Shown here one piece after another: positions 8,607 to 19,332 of a stretch of 64,000 nt of DNA (positions within the stretch are counted from its first letter, which is position 1; the number at the start of each line of letters is the position of its first letter). The DNA lies in NCBI GenBank assembly GCA_030437565.1, contig CP129291.1, positions 1,116,001 through 1,180,000 of the forward strand. Reading direction: 5' to 3'. This DNA is from Terrilactibacillus sp. S3-3. GTDB taxonomy: Bacteria; Bacillota; Bacilli; Bacillales; Sporolactobacillaceae. A model generated the notes under the pieces. That model was not told where the DNA came from. It worked only from the letters and a program-made list of their open reading frames with translations, and made no database searches. Position numbers and translations under genes: made by a program.

Positions 8607-9909
8607 ATGACGAAATACCATTTTGTAGGAATTAAAGGAACGGGAATGAGCGCACTGGCTCAAATACTTCATGATATGCACAATGAAGTTCAAGGTTCCG
8701 ATTATGACAAACGCTTTTTTACACAGAAGGCATTAGAAGACAAGAAGATAAGCTTTTACCGTTTGATGAGGACAATATAACGGCTGACGAGGTCGTGATT
8801 GCCGGGAATGCATTTCCAGATCATCATGAAGAAATCGTAAAAGCTAAGGAACTGGGCGTGCCTGTCTATCGCTATTTTGATTTTCTGGGGAATTTCGCTA
8901 AGAAGTACACGAGTATTGCGATCACAGGAACACATGGAAAAACATCGACGACCGGACTCCTCTCCCATGTGTTCAGCGAATTTGCGCCGACTTCCTATCT
9001 AATCGGAGACGGCACCGGCGTCGGAGTCGAAAACAGCCGGTACTTTGTTTTTGAGTCGTGCGAATACAAACGCCACTTTTTGTCTTCAGATCCGGATTAT
9101 TGCATCATCACAAATATTGAATTTGATCATTCCGATTATTATAAGGATATAAATGACGTTGTCAGCGCCTTTCAGGAAATGGCTTTGAAAGTGAAGAAAG
9201 CGATTTTTGCCTGCGGCGATGATGAAAAGTTGCAGACGATTAAATCCAATGTGCCGATCATTTACTACGGTTTTGATGAAGAAAACGATTTTCAGGCCAG
9301 AAATGTTGTTTTTAACCCTAATGAAGGCGGCACGACTTTTGATGTAGTTGTACGCAATGATTTCTACGGTCACTTTAAGATTAACGGGTACGGGAACCAT
9401 AATGTGTTGAATGCGCTTGCAGTCATCTCATTTTGCAATTATCTAAATGTCCCTGTTCAATTGGTTAAAGACAGACTGACTTCTTTTCATGGAGTCAAAC
9501 GGCGTTTTTCTGAAACAGTCATCGGCGATCAAGTCCTGATCGATGATTATGCACACCATCCGACTGAGATTCGCGTCACGATCGAAGCTGCCCGCAAGAA
9601 GTATCCAGACAAAAAACTAGTCGCCATCTTCCAGCCGCACACTTATTCAAGAACCATGACCTTCATGGATGAATTTGCCGGGGCGCTCTCTAATGCGGAT
9701 GAAGTCTTTTTATGCGATATCTTTGGATCGGCACGCGAAAAAAGCGGAAAATGTCCATCCACGATCTCCAGGAAAGAATTCCGGGATCACATATTTTGCA
9801 CAATAGCAATGTGGACGATTTGAAACAATACAAAGACAGCGTCCTTTTGTTCATGGGAGCCGGCGATATTCAAAAGTATCAAAGAGCTTATGAAGCGATA
9901 TTAAAATAA
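8607..9909 (+). CDS. murC: UDP-N-acetylmuramate--L-alanine ligase MurC
   Basis: MurC adds L-alanine to UDP-MurNAc, the first amino acid step of peptidoglycan precursor synthesis in the cytoplasm. The protein shows the N-terminal Rossmann motif [14 protein letters not shown], the ATP loop [17 protein letters not shown], the [10 protein letters not shown] segment, the HHNVLNALA-type motif [11 protein letters not shown], and the C-terminal [13 protein letters not shown] and QPHTYSRT blocks. About 434 codons, family length. The start at 8607 follows TTTGGAGGT. Two frame changes are inferred, at about 8742-8750 and 9738-9748. Transcribed with its neighbours on the plus strand. Confidence 0.95.
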
Positions 9910-10069
9910 TTTTTTCGGCCCCTTATTTTCTTTTTTTTGCTGCCGTAAAATGGTAAAATAAAGAATGGATATTGTACTTTTTATCACATAATCATTTTTT
10001 AAAAATGAGTATAGAAATAGTTTTTCTAATTAAACTAAGACAGGAATCAATGAAAAGGGGGCAACATTC

Positions 10070-10498
10070 GTGGTTATTATTTTATACTTAGCTGTTGCAG
10101 TGATTGCTATCGCTTTTGCGGTGCTGGTTTTTGCACTTTCGAAAACATTAAGTTCTGTCCAAAAGATAATGGAGAGCATGGCCGGCACACTTGAAAATGT
10201 CCAGGAACAAATGCAAGGTATCAATCAGGAAACAACGGAGCTGTTACATAGAACAAATCAGCTTGCCGGCGATGTTCAAAATAAATCACAGCACATGAAC
10301 AGCGTTTTTGAAGCGGTTCAAGGTTTTGGCGACTCTCTCAAAAAAGTGAATACGTCGATACAAAATGTGACAACAAGTATTTCCCAAAAGGGAGAACAGC
10401 ATGCCGAACAAGTGGCGCAAACGCTTCAATGGGGACAAGCTGCTATCGATCTATGGAACAGGTGGAAGAAATCGAAGACGGAAAATAAACAATCTTAA
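10070..10498 (+). CDS. ytxG: YtxG, DUF948 membrane-anchored protein
   Basis: Intact 142-residue frame starting at GTG 10070 after AAAAGGGGGC. One N-terminal transmembrane helix (VIILYLAVAVIAIAFAVLVF) is followed by a predicted long helical region typical of DUF948. It is followed 22 bases later by ytxH, as in B. subtilis, where the pair belongs to the general/SigB and SigH stress regulon; no SigB promoter was confirmed here. Function unknown. Confidence 0.88.
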   Translation: MVIILYLAVAVIAIAFAVLVFALSKTLSSVQKIMESMAGTLENVQEQMQGINQETTELLHRTNQLAGDVQNKSQHMNSVFEAVQGFGDSLKKVNTSIQNVTTSISQKGEQHAEQVAQTLQWGQAAIDLWNRWKKSKTENKQS

Positions 10499-10520
10499 CG
10501 GGTAAAAAGGGGGGGTTTCT

Positions 10521-10826
10521 GTGGTTCAGAGCAAGCAGAACAAAAGCGGGTCTTCATTTTTTTTTGCCGGCGTTGTCGTTGGCGGAGTGATTGGAGCAGC
10601 GGCCGCATTCCTTTTTTCGCCGTCCGGTAAGGAACTTCGCCAAAATATCGGAGAACAAAGCCTTTTGCTTGGAAGAAAAAGTTCGGATTTCATTCAACTT
10701 GCAAAAGAAAAGTCTTCTTATTTAGGAAAAACGATGTCCAGAACCTCCGCTGCCGGCCGGCGCAGGAAAGCACCGGAAGCGGATAAAGAATTGCAGATGA
10801 TACCCATACCTAAGGATTATATTTAA
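10521..10826 (+). CDS. ytxH: YtxH family stress protein
   Basis: Intact 101-residue frame starting at GTG 10521 after AAAAAGGGGGG. The N-terminal hydrophobic, glycine-rich helix (FFFAGVVVGGVIGAAAAFLF) followed by SPSGKELRQNI is the YtxH signature. The tail is basic. It forms an operon with ytxG and is closed by a hairpin terminator. The third gene of the B. subtilis operon, ytxJ, is absent. Confidence 0.88.
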   Translation: MVQSKQNKSGSSFFFAGVVVGGVIGAAAAFLFSPSGKELRQNIGEQSLLLGRKSSDFIQLAKEKSSYLGKTMSRTSAAGRRRKAPEADKELQMIPIPKDYI

Positions 10827-10836
10827 GGCACATAAC

Positions 10837-10870
10837 AAAAGGGTTGAACATATTGTTCAGCCCTTTTGTT
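10837..10870 (+). terminator. Intrinsic terminator after ytxGH
   Basis: A stem AAAAGGGTTGAACA / TGTTCAGCCCTTTT (one mismatch) with a TAT loop is followed by GTTT, 10 bases after the ytxH stop. Confidence 0.85.
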
Positions 10871-11063
10871 TATCCTGCGGGTAATGTTAACAAAATGGAC
10901 ACGATTTAGACCGGACTTCTTTGGTAAAATATAAAGTTGTGGCGTGAAAATGCCTGCCGGGGGCTTAGCAGATGCTTTATACAAGAATATAAACAGGAAG
11001 TTGTCAATCAAAGTTTAAGAATTGTGGTTATAATAAAAAGAAAGAGACGATAGGAGGATGGCG

Positions 11064-12075
11064 ATGAGTGCAACCATTTATGATGTAGCGAGAGAGGCGG
11101 GCGTTTCGATGGCCACCGTTTCAAGGGTGGTTAACGGAAATCCAAATGTGAAACCGACCACAAGGAAAAAGGTTTCTGAAGCCATTGAACGGCTTGGGTA
11201 CCGCCCAAATGCGGTGGCGCGCGGTTTAGCAAGCAAAAAAAAACAACGAGGTAGGCGTGATCATTCCCGATATTTCAAATGTGTTTTTTTCCGAACTTGC
11301 CCGCGGTATTGAAGATATTGCAACGATGTATAAATACAATATTATACTCTGCAACTCCGATCAAAACGTGAACAAAGAGATTCGCCTTATTCAGACACTT
11401 TTGGGGAAACAGGTGGATGGTATTGTTTTTATGGGGGGGGGGAAATTACGGGAGTACATGTTGAGGAATTCAAGAAATCGCCGGTTCCGATTGTACTTGC
11501 GGCCACGACCGATGAACAAGGAGAAATCCCTTCGGTCAACATTAATTACGAACAGTCTGTTTTTGAGGCGATTTCTTATCTGATTGAGGAAGGTCACCGT
11601 CATATCGGGTTTATCAACGGCCCGACTGAAGTCCCGATCAATGGGATATACAAGTTTGGCGGCTATAAGCGGGCGCTTGAGTCCCATGGTCTTCCTTTTG
11701 ATGAATCCATGATTGCCATCGGTGATTATACTTATGAATCCGGAAAAAAGAGCAACGGAGCAGTTTTTAGAACAAAAGGTTAAACCGACCGCTGTTTTTG
11801 CTGCTTCAGATGAGATGGCTATCGGTGTTATTCATGAAATTCAAGATCGCGGAATGAAGGTGCCTGATGATCTTGAAGTGATCAGCAACGAGAATACACG
11901 CCTGGCACAAATGGTTCGGCCGAGGCTCACAAGTATTGTTGAACCTATGTATGACATCGGTGCGGTAGCCATGCGTCTTCTGACGAAGTTAATGAATAAT
12001 GAGAAAGTAGACAATGATACGGTTATTTTGCCTTACCGGATTGAATACCGGGAATCGACAAAAAACAGCAAATGA
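11064..12075 (+). CDS. ccpA: Catabolite control protein A (CcpA)
   Basis: CcpA is the LacI-family master regulator of carbon catabolite control; it binds cre sites with HPr-Ser46-P. The N-terminal helix-turn-helix [20 protein letters not shown] and hinge [13 protein letters not shown] are essentially identical to the Bacillus protein. The core has [20 protein letters not shown] and [11 protein letters not shown]; the C-terminus has [15 protein letters not shown]. The start at 11064 follows AGGAGG with 6-base spacing. Three frame changes: the A8 run at about 11237-11246, the G10 run at about 11433-11442, and about 11735-11745. The aroA and motPS genes that flank ccpA in B. subtilis are absent. 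Candidate target sites occur in this window. Confidence 0.96.
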
Positions 12076-12102
12076 GAGGGCCGAGTGTCAGGTCCTCTCA
12101 TT
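12071..12102. terminator. Bidirectional terminator between ccpA and acuC
   Basis: Stem AATGAGAGGGCC / GGTCCTCTCATT (one mismatch) around an 8-base loop lies between the two convergent genes and overlaps the ccpA stop codon. Confidence 0.8.
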
Positions 12103-12119
12103 AATCATTGCCATCATTG

Positions 12120-13274
12120 CTAAAGAAACTTATAGACGGGCTGCAGTGTTTTTCGCAAGTTCAGCGTGTTTTTTCGGGTAATTTCTTCTCTTCTTGGGAT
12201 GTCAGGATAACGATGAACGGGATCCAGCCATTCTTTCGGCATGGTGACATCCGTTTTTCCCTGCCATTTTTCAAGAAAAGCCTCCGGAAGTGAAGCCTGA
12301 CTCCGGCAAAATCCGCTCATCTCATGCCATAAAAGCGACCAGGCCCGCGGAACAACACGAAAGTGATCATAGCCTCCGCCGCCAACCGCAATCCATTTGC
12401 CGCCTGTATACCGGTGGGCTAGACGGTGCAAAATTTTCGGCATCTGTTCATATGTTTTCATCGACAGGCACAGGTGAGTCAGAGGATCGTAGAAGTGGCC
12501 GTCTACACCATGCTGAGTAACCAGAATATCCGGATGAAAAAAAGCGGCAAGCTCAGCGACAGACTTTGAAAAAATATCCAGCCACGATTCATCTTCGGTA
12601 AAAGCATCCACCGGGAGATTAAATGTGAAACCGTATCCTTTGCCGATTCCCCGTTCCTCAATTTCACCTGTTCCGGGGAAAAGATAACGTCCCGTTTCAT
12701 GAATGGAAAAGGTGCATACATCAGGATCATCATAAAACGACCACTGCACGCCGTCGCCATGGTGGGCATCCGTATCAATGTACAAGACTTTGGCGTGATA
12801 ATTATCTTTTAAGTATTGAATAGCAATGGCAACATCATTATAGACACAAAAACCGGATCCGCTATTGCGCACGCCGTGATGAAGCCCGCCGCTTAGATTA
12901 AGGGCATGATCCGCTTTGCCGGACATGACGAGATCGCAGCACGTCAGTGTGCCCGAAACAATATTCAAGGCGGCCTGGTGCATGCCGGTGAAGATGGGGG
13001 TATCCTCCGTTCCGAGCCCGAATAATTTGGCTCGTTCCAAATCGGCACCGGGCAAACTGGCTTTTTTGACCGCTTCAATATAGGAAGAATCGTGAATAAG
13101 GGCGAGTACATCCTCTTGGAAGATCTGCGGCTGAACAATATCTTTTTCGTTAAGGGAGCCGCTCTCGCCAAGCAGGTCAAGTGTCAGTTGTATCCTAAGC
13201 GGGTTGAAAGGATGCACGGCATTAAATTTATAATCCAACAAGCTATCTGAATAGACAAATACAGACTGGCACAT
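12120..13274 (-). CDS. acuC: Acetoin utilization protein AcuC, class I histone deacetylase-like
   Basis: AcuC is a zinc-dependent deacylase that reverses AcuA acetylation and so reactivates acetyl-CoA synthetase. The frame is intact. It has LGTEDTPIFTGMHQAA, GGLHHGVRNSGSGFCVYND, the metal-binding YIDTDAHHGDGVQ with its Asp and His ligands, and SIHETGRYLFPGTG. The C-terminal GGGGYD is the usual active-site loop. The ATG at 13274 (MCQSVFVYS) follows GGGGTGAT and fits the family start; a longer frame to 13316 begins with TTG and is less likely. acuB, normally between acuA and acuC, is missing. Confidence 0.94.
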   Translation of the reverse strand: MCQSVFVYSDSLLDYKFNAVHPFNPLRIQLTLDLLGESGSLNEKDIVQPQIFQEDVLALIHDSSYIEAVKKASLPGADLERAKLFGLGTEDTPIFTGMHQAALNIVSGTLTCCDLVMSGKADHALNLSGGLHHGVRNSGSGFCVYNDVAIAIQYLKDNYHAKVLYIDTDAHHGDGVQWSFYDDPDVCTFSIHETGRYLFPGTGEIEERGIGKGYGFTFNLPVDAFTEDESWLDIFSKSVAELAAFFHPDILVTQHGVDGHFYDPLTHLCLSMKTYEQMPKILHRLAHRYTGGKWIAVGGGGYDHFRVVPRAWSLLWHEMSGFCRSQASLPEAFLEKWQGKTDVTMPKEWLDPVHRYPDIPRREEITRKNTLNLRKTLQPVYKFL

Positions 13275-13399
13275 TTCCGGGATCACCCCACTTTCTAAAC
13301 GTCTTTTCTCGTGCAACCGGGCCCCGCTGTAACAAACGGCAGTTTCCTAACCGTATTCGTACCGCGCCTTTTCTTCCCTCACTTTTGAAGCTGTTTGCT

Positions 13400-14036
13400 T
13401 TAATACATATACTTGTTTTTGAATCTTAGATTATCAAAATGCTCAATAGCTTCTTGCGGCACATTTTTTCCGAAACGAACCATCAGACAATTGGCCGGAT
13501 GAGAACAGATTTCAGGATCATCCGTTGCCAGCACTTCAAGGCCGCCTGAAGACATCACTTTTTCCATGACTTTACGATAATCCCAGACAGACAGGCCGCT
13601 GTGCTTCAAGTCCCAGTGCCAATAATATTCGGTCGTAATGATGATGTAATTTTCCATAAAATCGTCAAGCATTGAAAGTTGGAGAAGGGATTTGGCAACG
13701 CCGTATTGACGGCATTCACGGATGATTTCAATGGCTCCGAGTTCAATAAATAAGATAAGGATTATGGCCTTCGGACCATCGTTCCAGCGGATCGGGATAT
13801 AAGAAGGTGGCATAACCGACGACGGTATGATGATCACGGGCGATGATAATTCGGCCTTCCGGGAGTTCGGAAATCTCGCAAATCGCCTTATACTGTTCAC
13901 CAGCTGGCCTGAAAGCCGTCAGATGATCATGAAAATGGTGGTGAGAAAGCGATTCCGCTGAAACAGGCCCTTCAATCGTGAGCGTTCCTTTTGGTGTATG
14001 AAGCAACTGTGAGTGATATTGCTTATGGTGCTGCAC
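13400..14036 (-). CDS. acuA: AcuA protein acetyltransferase
   Basis: AcuA is a GNAT-family acetyltransferase that inactivates acetyl-CoA synthetase by acetylating its catalytic lysine. The protein shows GTLTIEGPVSAESLS, LPEGRIIIARDHHTVVGYAT, LYPDPLERWSEG and, after a frame change at about 13760-13800, IELGAIEI then MLDDFMENYIIITTEYYWHW and DPEICSHPANCLMVRFGK. The GTG start at 14036 follows AAGGTGGTG with good spacing and matches the usual N-terminus (xHHKxYHxQ). It is divergent from acsA, its target, across a shared promoter region. Confidence 0.92.
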
Positions 14037-14066
14037 ATAAACCACCACCTTGAGGTTGTTACTATT

Positions 14067-14096
14067 ATTATACATTGAATATGTAAGGGGTTACAA
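14067..14096 (-). promoter_or_regulatory. Predicted SigA promoter for acuA-acuC
   Basis: On the minus strand TTGTAA (14091-14096) and TATAAT (14067-14072) are separated by 18 bases, about 30 bases before the acuA start. Confidence 0.65.
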
Positions 14097-14289
14097 CATA
14101 TTCACTATATAGTTGAAAAAAAAAACCATGAAAAGCGACAAATAGCAGCCCTTTTGCAAAGAGAATGGTTCCGCCAATATTGAAGAATGTGCCAGTCCGC
14201 GCTCTAGAAGCGAAGAGCTTAAGAGATAGCGAGGATGCCTTATACAGGTAAATGATTTTCCCTAAAAAAAAAATACCAGAGGTTAAATT

Positions 14290-14334
14290 TTGATAAATTA
14301 AAAGGTTTATCATATAATAGTGTAAACGCTTTAT
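14290..14334 (+). promoter_or_regulatory. Predicted SigA promoter of acsA with overlapping cre-like site
   Basis: TTGATA (14290-14295) and TATAAT (14313-14318) are spaced by 17 bases. TGTAAACGCTTTAT (14321-14334) follows directly and matches the cre consensus TGWAANCGNTNWCA at 12 of 14 positions. It would cover the start of transcription, the position expected for CcpA repression, as known for B. subtilis acsA. Confidence 0.72.
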
Positions 14335-14381
14335 TTGACAATATTGTGACAATTTACTCATTTTTGATTGGAGGCGGAATA

Positions 14382-16112
14382 ATGACTGACGTAATTTTGC
14401 CGGCTGAACCGGGAAACCACCATCTTAAGAATTATGAGGAATTAAAGGAAACATTTGACTGGAAACAAGTTGAAAAAGATTTTAGCTGGAGCAAGACAGG
14501 AAAAATAAATTTGGCCTATGAGGCGATCGACAGGCACGTTGATCAAGGAAAAGGGGAAAAAATCGCGCTCTACTATTCGGATCATACGCGTGATGAAGCC
14601 TATACATTTGCTGATTTAAAAGGATTGTCGGACAAAGCGGCCAATGTGCTTAAGGAGAAGGAGAAGGCAGATGTTGCCAAAGGGGATCGAGTGTTTATCT
14701 TTATGCCGCGCACGCCGGAACTATATGTTTCATTCTTGGGAGCGATAAAACTTGGCGCCATCGTCGGTCCGCTGTTTGAAGCATTCATGGAGGCGGCGGT
14801 CAGGGACAGGCTGGATGATAGTGGGGCCAAAGTGCTGATCACAACACCGGAACTATTGCCGCGCGTTCCGTACCATGAACTTCCGGAGCTTAAACATATT
14901 GTCCTGGTGGGTGACAACGTGGAGGAAAGCGATCTTTTCATTGATTATAACAAAGCGATGGAAGAAGCATCCGAGTCGTTTGCCATCGAATGGGTTGACA
15001 AAGAGGATGGGCTTATCCTGCATTATACGTCCGGCTCAACTGGAAAACCAAAAGGCGTGCTCCATGTTCACTACGCGATGATCCAGCATTATCAGACGGG
15101 AAAATGGGTGCTTGATTTTAAAGACGATGATATCTACTGGTGTACGGCCGATCCGGGCTGGGTAACCGGCACGTCTTACGGTATTTTTGCACCTTGGCTG
15201 AACGGTGTGACGAATGTCATTCGCGGCGGACGGTTCAGTCCGGAAGACTGGGTATCAAACGATTCAAAAATATCATGTGACGGTCTGGTACAGTGCGCCG
15301 ACTGCCTTCCGGATGCTGATGAGTGCCGGTGATGATCTGGTCAAGAAACATGATTTGTCAAGTTTGCGGCTGGTTCTAAGTGTCGGCGAACCATTGAATC
15401 CGGAGGTGGTGAAATGGGGCGTAAAAGTTTTCAAAAAACGGATTCACGATACCTGGTGGATGACTGAAACCGGCGGTCAAATGATTACGAACTTCCCTTC
15501 GCTTGAAATTAAACCCGGATCAATGGGAAAACCATTGCCAGGTATCAGGGCAGCGATTGTCGATAATGAGGGAAAGGAACTGCCTCCTTATACGATGGGA
15601 AATCTGGCGATAAGAAAGAAAGGGCTGGCCGTCCATGATGCGGGCGATTTGGAACAACGAAGAAAAATATGCTTCCTATTTTACCCCGCAGGGATGGTAT
15701 GTGTCCGGTGATTCAGCCTATATGGATGAGGACGGTTTTTTTTGGTCCAGGGGGACGTGTGGACGATGTGATTATGACAAGCGGAGAACGGGTGGGACCG
15801 TTTGAAGTGGAGAGCAAACTGGTTGAACATCCGGCGGTTGCCGAAGCAGGCGTTATCGGCATACCTGATCCGCTGCGCGGTGAAATCATCAAGGCTTTCA
15901 TTTCGCTAAGAAACGGCTACTCGCCCAGCAATGCATTAAAAGAAGAAATTCGCCAGTTTGTCAAAACGAATCTGGCTGCCCATGCGGCACCAAGACAAAT
16001 TGAGTTCCGCAGCAAACTGCCAAAAACCAGGAGCGGGAAGATTATGCGCCGCGTGCTCAAGGCGTGGGATCTGAACTTGCCGACGGGAGACTTATCCACA
16101 TTGGAAGACTGA
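14382..16112 (+). CDS. acsA: Acetyl-CoA synthetase AcsA
   Basis: AcsA activates acetate to acetyl-CoA through an acetyl-adenylate. Motifs: the AMP-binding core [31 protein letters not shown], the [10 protein letters not shown] motif, and the C-terminal [11 protein letters not shown] containing the catalytic lysine that AcuA acetylates. The start at 14382 follows GGAGGCGG. Frame changes lie at about 15245-15265, 15640-15670 and 15730-15745, the last next to a T8 run. About 577 codons. A paired acuA-acuC system lies immediately upstream in the opposite direction. Confidence 0.95.
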
Positions 16113-16157
16113 ATGGAAAACATTTTTGCAAGATAAAGAAGACGGTTTTTAAAATAA

Positions 16158-18665
16158 CTAAACGCATACAGCGCAAAAAAAATCCGGCAGGAGAACTTTT
16201 TGTTTTTCCCACCGGATTTTCTTATTGCTCCAAAGAGGGTTATTTTTTACTTTACCCAGTAAAGAAGAATCGGCCGCTTGAAGATCGAGGTATGGAAAAT
16301 GCGACTGCAAAAACGATGGTTTGATTTTATAACCGCCGCTTGCCGGCTCGAGCGCTTCAACGGATTGAGTTGGTGCGTATTTTTGGTTAAATAGGTCGGT
16401 TTCGGTCAAGCCGGCTGCCTGGCACATGTTTGTCACTTTACCATCAGTCAAGCCGCAGAAAGTCCTTTTAACGATGCCTGAAGGCTGCTCAAAACGTTTT
16501 GAAGGGCTCATCAGTTCAGGCTCAATTTGATAGGCGCTGTTCGCATAGCCCGCCCAAAGCTGGTGGGTCTCTGCAGCATATGTGGAACGGTTAAGCATGC
16601 CGTTGTTGTCATAGCCGGTCCATACGCCGAGTGTCACATTCGGATTGGTGGCAACAAACCATGAATCACGCCAGTTTTGCGATGTTCCGGTTTTGCCGGC
16701 CCAGTCGGCTTTGAAATCCAATGTGGACTGCACGCCTCTAGCCGTTCCTTTTAAGACATCGCGCATCATGTCGAGCATCAGATAGTTCGTTTGCGGCGAG
16801 AAAACTCTAGTCGGCTGTGTCTTATGTCGATAAATGACATGGCCGCTGCTATCTGTGATCTTGTCGATCAAATAAGCATCCACGAAACGTCCGCCATTGC
16901 CGAATGTCGCATAAGCATTCGTATTTTCTTCGACCGTCACGCCTCTTGTAATGCCGCCGAGGGCCGCGGATATATTATGGCCGTCCGACCCGACGAGAGA
17001 AGTGAAACCCATTTTTTTCAAATAATCCGGCGCGCTGTTCGTCGCCCGGCTAAGGCGGGTAAAGATGCTGACGGCAGGCACGTTGTCGGATTGATACAGG
17101 GCTTTTCTTGCCGTTTCAAAACCGTGGAAACGCCCGGAATAATCTTCAGGCTGATAAACACCGGATGACAAGACTCTTTTATAAGGCAAATCGGCGACAA
17201 TTGATCCCGGCTGAATCAGGCCGAGTTCCATTGCCGGCGCATAAACGAGCAATGGTTTCATCGTTGAGCCGTTTTGCCGCAGTGTTTGGGTGGCATGATT
17301 GATTTGCGAGAGGCCGAAACCTCTGCCGCCGACAAAACTGATGATCGCACCCGTGTCATTTTTGATCAGAACCGATCCAACTTGCATAGGATCACGTACT
17401 GTTTTATTTTTCCCTGTTTTTGGATCTTGGACGACTTTCCATTTATCTGGTTCGTATCCCGAATAGTTTTGGGTATACTGCTGCATGCTGTCATAGATAG
17501 GCTTGTTTATAGTGGTATAAATCTTATAACCGCCGATCTGCAGCTTCTGGGTTGCACTGGTCAGAAAGTCATTGAATAATTGGTAATGACTGCTGAGCGT
17601 ATCATAGGACTCGCCTTGAGATTTGGCGATCGCCTGCGCCGACATTTGTCCGTAAACATGATGGTTCGCTTCATAAATAATTTTTTTGTAAGCCGTATAA
17701 TCATCGTAAAGTTTGTCACCGCTGTACCCTTCATTTTTGGCTTCACACTTTGGCCATGATCGTTTGGGCTTCGCTGTCGACCTCATCGGTCACATACGGG
17801 TAATCATCGGCAATTAAAGAATGGGCTTTGGCTAAGTGCTTGCGATAATCATATTTTAAATATTTTTCTAGATCAGAGTGGCTGATGTAACCCGCTTCAT
17901 ACATTCTTCGCAGCACGGTGTGAGCCCGGCCGATGCCGGCGGAAAAGTCTTTTTTGACGCCGCCGTGATTTTCAAAGGGCGAATAAACAAACGGGTTTTT
18001 CGGCAGTCCGGCGAGGTAAGCCGCCTGAGGGATGTTCAATTTGTCTGGCTTGACGCCAAAGATACCTTCTGCCGCTGCCGCTGCCCCGGCGATGTTCTGT
18101 CCGGACGCATTGCGGCCGAACGGTACGATATTTAAATAAGCATCCAAGATTTGGTTTTTTGTAAAAAAAGTGCTCGACGCGCATGGCAAGCAGAATCTCT
18201 TTTGCTTTTCTTTGAAAGGACACTTCATTCGTTAATAGCTGGTTTTAGTTGCTGGGTGATCGTGCTCCCGCCTGTAATGTGCGGTTCGTGGGCAAGCTCT
18301 TGGATGGTGGCGCGAATAACCGCTTTCGGAACGACACCGTTATGCTGGTAGAAGCGTTCATCTTCAGTTGCCAAAAGAGCATGAATCAAATTTGGCGAAA
18401 ACTGGTTCAAAGAGGCGCTGGTTCTCACTAAATCACTTTTCATTTTGCCGATCGGGATGCCGCCGGCAAAGTAACTTTCACTGCTTTCGGAAAAATTGTA
18501 AATATCATGTTTTAATGTCTTGTAGCTTAATATAGGCTGATCGTGGACGAGCTCGGCAAAATATCCGGCAATGATTCCAAAAAGAAAAAAACAGCCGATA
18601 AAAAGCACCGAAACGGCGATTAGAGATGAGTTCCAAATCATTTTACTTATGGAGCGCAGTTTCAA
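16158..18665 (-). CDS. Class A penicillin-binding protein (bifunctional transglycosylase/transpeptidase)
   Basis: One N-terminal transmembrane helix (SLIAVSVLFIGCFFLFGIIA) precedes a GT51 domain with the catalytic ATEDERFYQHNGV and GGSTITQQL motifs, then the transpeptidase domain with the SxxK motif STMK in NGSTMKPLLVYAPAM, the SxN motif SDN, and KTGTS. It polymerises and crosslinks peptidoglycan outside the membrane. Frame changes: about 18225-18240, 18160-18180 and 17740-17760. The start is uncertain: a TTG at 18665 is the only start-like codon near the helix, and the frame stays open about 100 bases further upstream beside AAGGAGA. The last ~20 codons run through the shared terminator, so the true stop may be slightly earlier. 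Confidence 0.88.
16177..16220. terminator. Bidirectional terminator between acsA and the penicillin-binding protein gene
   Basis: AAAATCCGG and CCGGATTTT form the base of a stem whose inner part is GGAGAA/TTTTCCC. A-rich and T-rich flanks lie on both sides, as expected between convergent genes. Confidence 0.75.
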
Positions 18666-19077
18666 GATCCGCCTGTTATGCGTCCAGCTTTCCGCCCATT
18701 TGTCTATTAAGTCTGATAAACTATTAAAATTAAACGCTGATGATTTGTCTCCTTGGATAAAGCTGCTGATAAGGTTGATTTAGATCCGGATTGGAAAATG
18801 AGATCAGTTTTTTCTAGTGCAGAGACTGAACTCTATTTTATCTTATCTTAAAATTTGCAACTTTCAAGGGGAAGTGCAGAAAAAAGGTCTTTCTTTTTGG
18901 GAAAAAGGCTCGCTCCATGATGCTGAGCGAGCCTTTCAATATTAATGGGGATAGAATTTAAGCAAATAAATGAACCCTATTTTATACAGTTTTTAGCCTC
19001 TTTTTTAAAAGTCCCCAAAAAAAATCTCCCCCCAACGTCCAAATCACAAACTCTTCGCAGGCGCTGATCGTGGCTTT
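18666..19077. other. Intergenic stretch with an orphan terminator
   Basis: A strong stem AGGCTCGCTC / GAGCGAGCCT (about 18907-18936) is followed on the minus strand by TTTTTCCC, the form of a terminator for a minus-strand gene. No gene ends there. In B. subtilis tyrS lies in this interval on the same strand as rpsD, so the terminator may be what is left of it. The stretch 19007-19020 (AAAAGTCCCCAAAA) recurs at 21888. Confidence 0.5.
18905..18938 (-). terminator. Orphan intrinsic terminator
   Basis: A 10-bp GC-rich stem with a short loop and a T-tract on the minus strand. The nearest upstream minus-strand coding sequence is the ISL3 remnant, which is unlikely to be its native gene. Confidence 0.7.
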
Positions 19078-19224
19078 TTAATATGCGAGAAGAGAAACCG
19101 CAAATGGGCAACGCAAGGGTAAAGCTGTCATTTTAACATCTAAAATCACCTTTTGTTTTTGGATAGACTGTTTTAAAACTTCAAAATCAGGCAATCCTAA
19201 GGGTAAACGGATTTCCGTTTTCAC
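19078..19224 (-). pseudogene. N-terminal remnant of an ISL3-family transposase
   Basis: A GTG start after AAAGGAGG gives a 48-residue frame: KTEIRLPLGLPDFEVLKQS, then QKQKVILDVKMTALPLRCP. A short leader to 'lPD.EV', a beta hairpin and a single Cys-Pro of the expected CPxC zinc finger is how ISL3 transposases begin. The sequence then diverges and stops. Members are about 400-430 residues, so about 90% is missing. AT content rises here. The family call rests on 45 residues only. Confidence 0.45.
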
Positions 19225-19332
19225 TCGTAAATTCCTCCTTTGGGTTTAGCTATCCAAAGAATTGACAAGAATTTACGATTTTTTCATGCCCTTAAATAGT
19301 CACGTTTCACAGAAAGTGACCAAGAATCAAAT

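Noticed and set aside
11230-11450. Programmed frameshifting in ccpA
   Set aside because: Slippery runs are present, but there is no stimulatory structure, CcpA is not known to use recoding, and the same pattern occurs across the window; sequence error is simpler.
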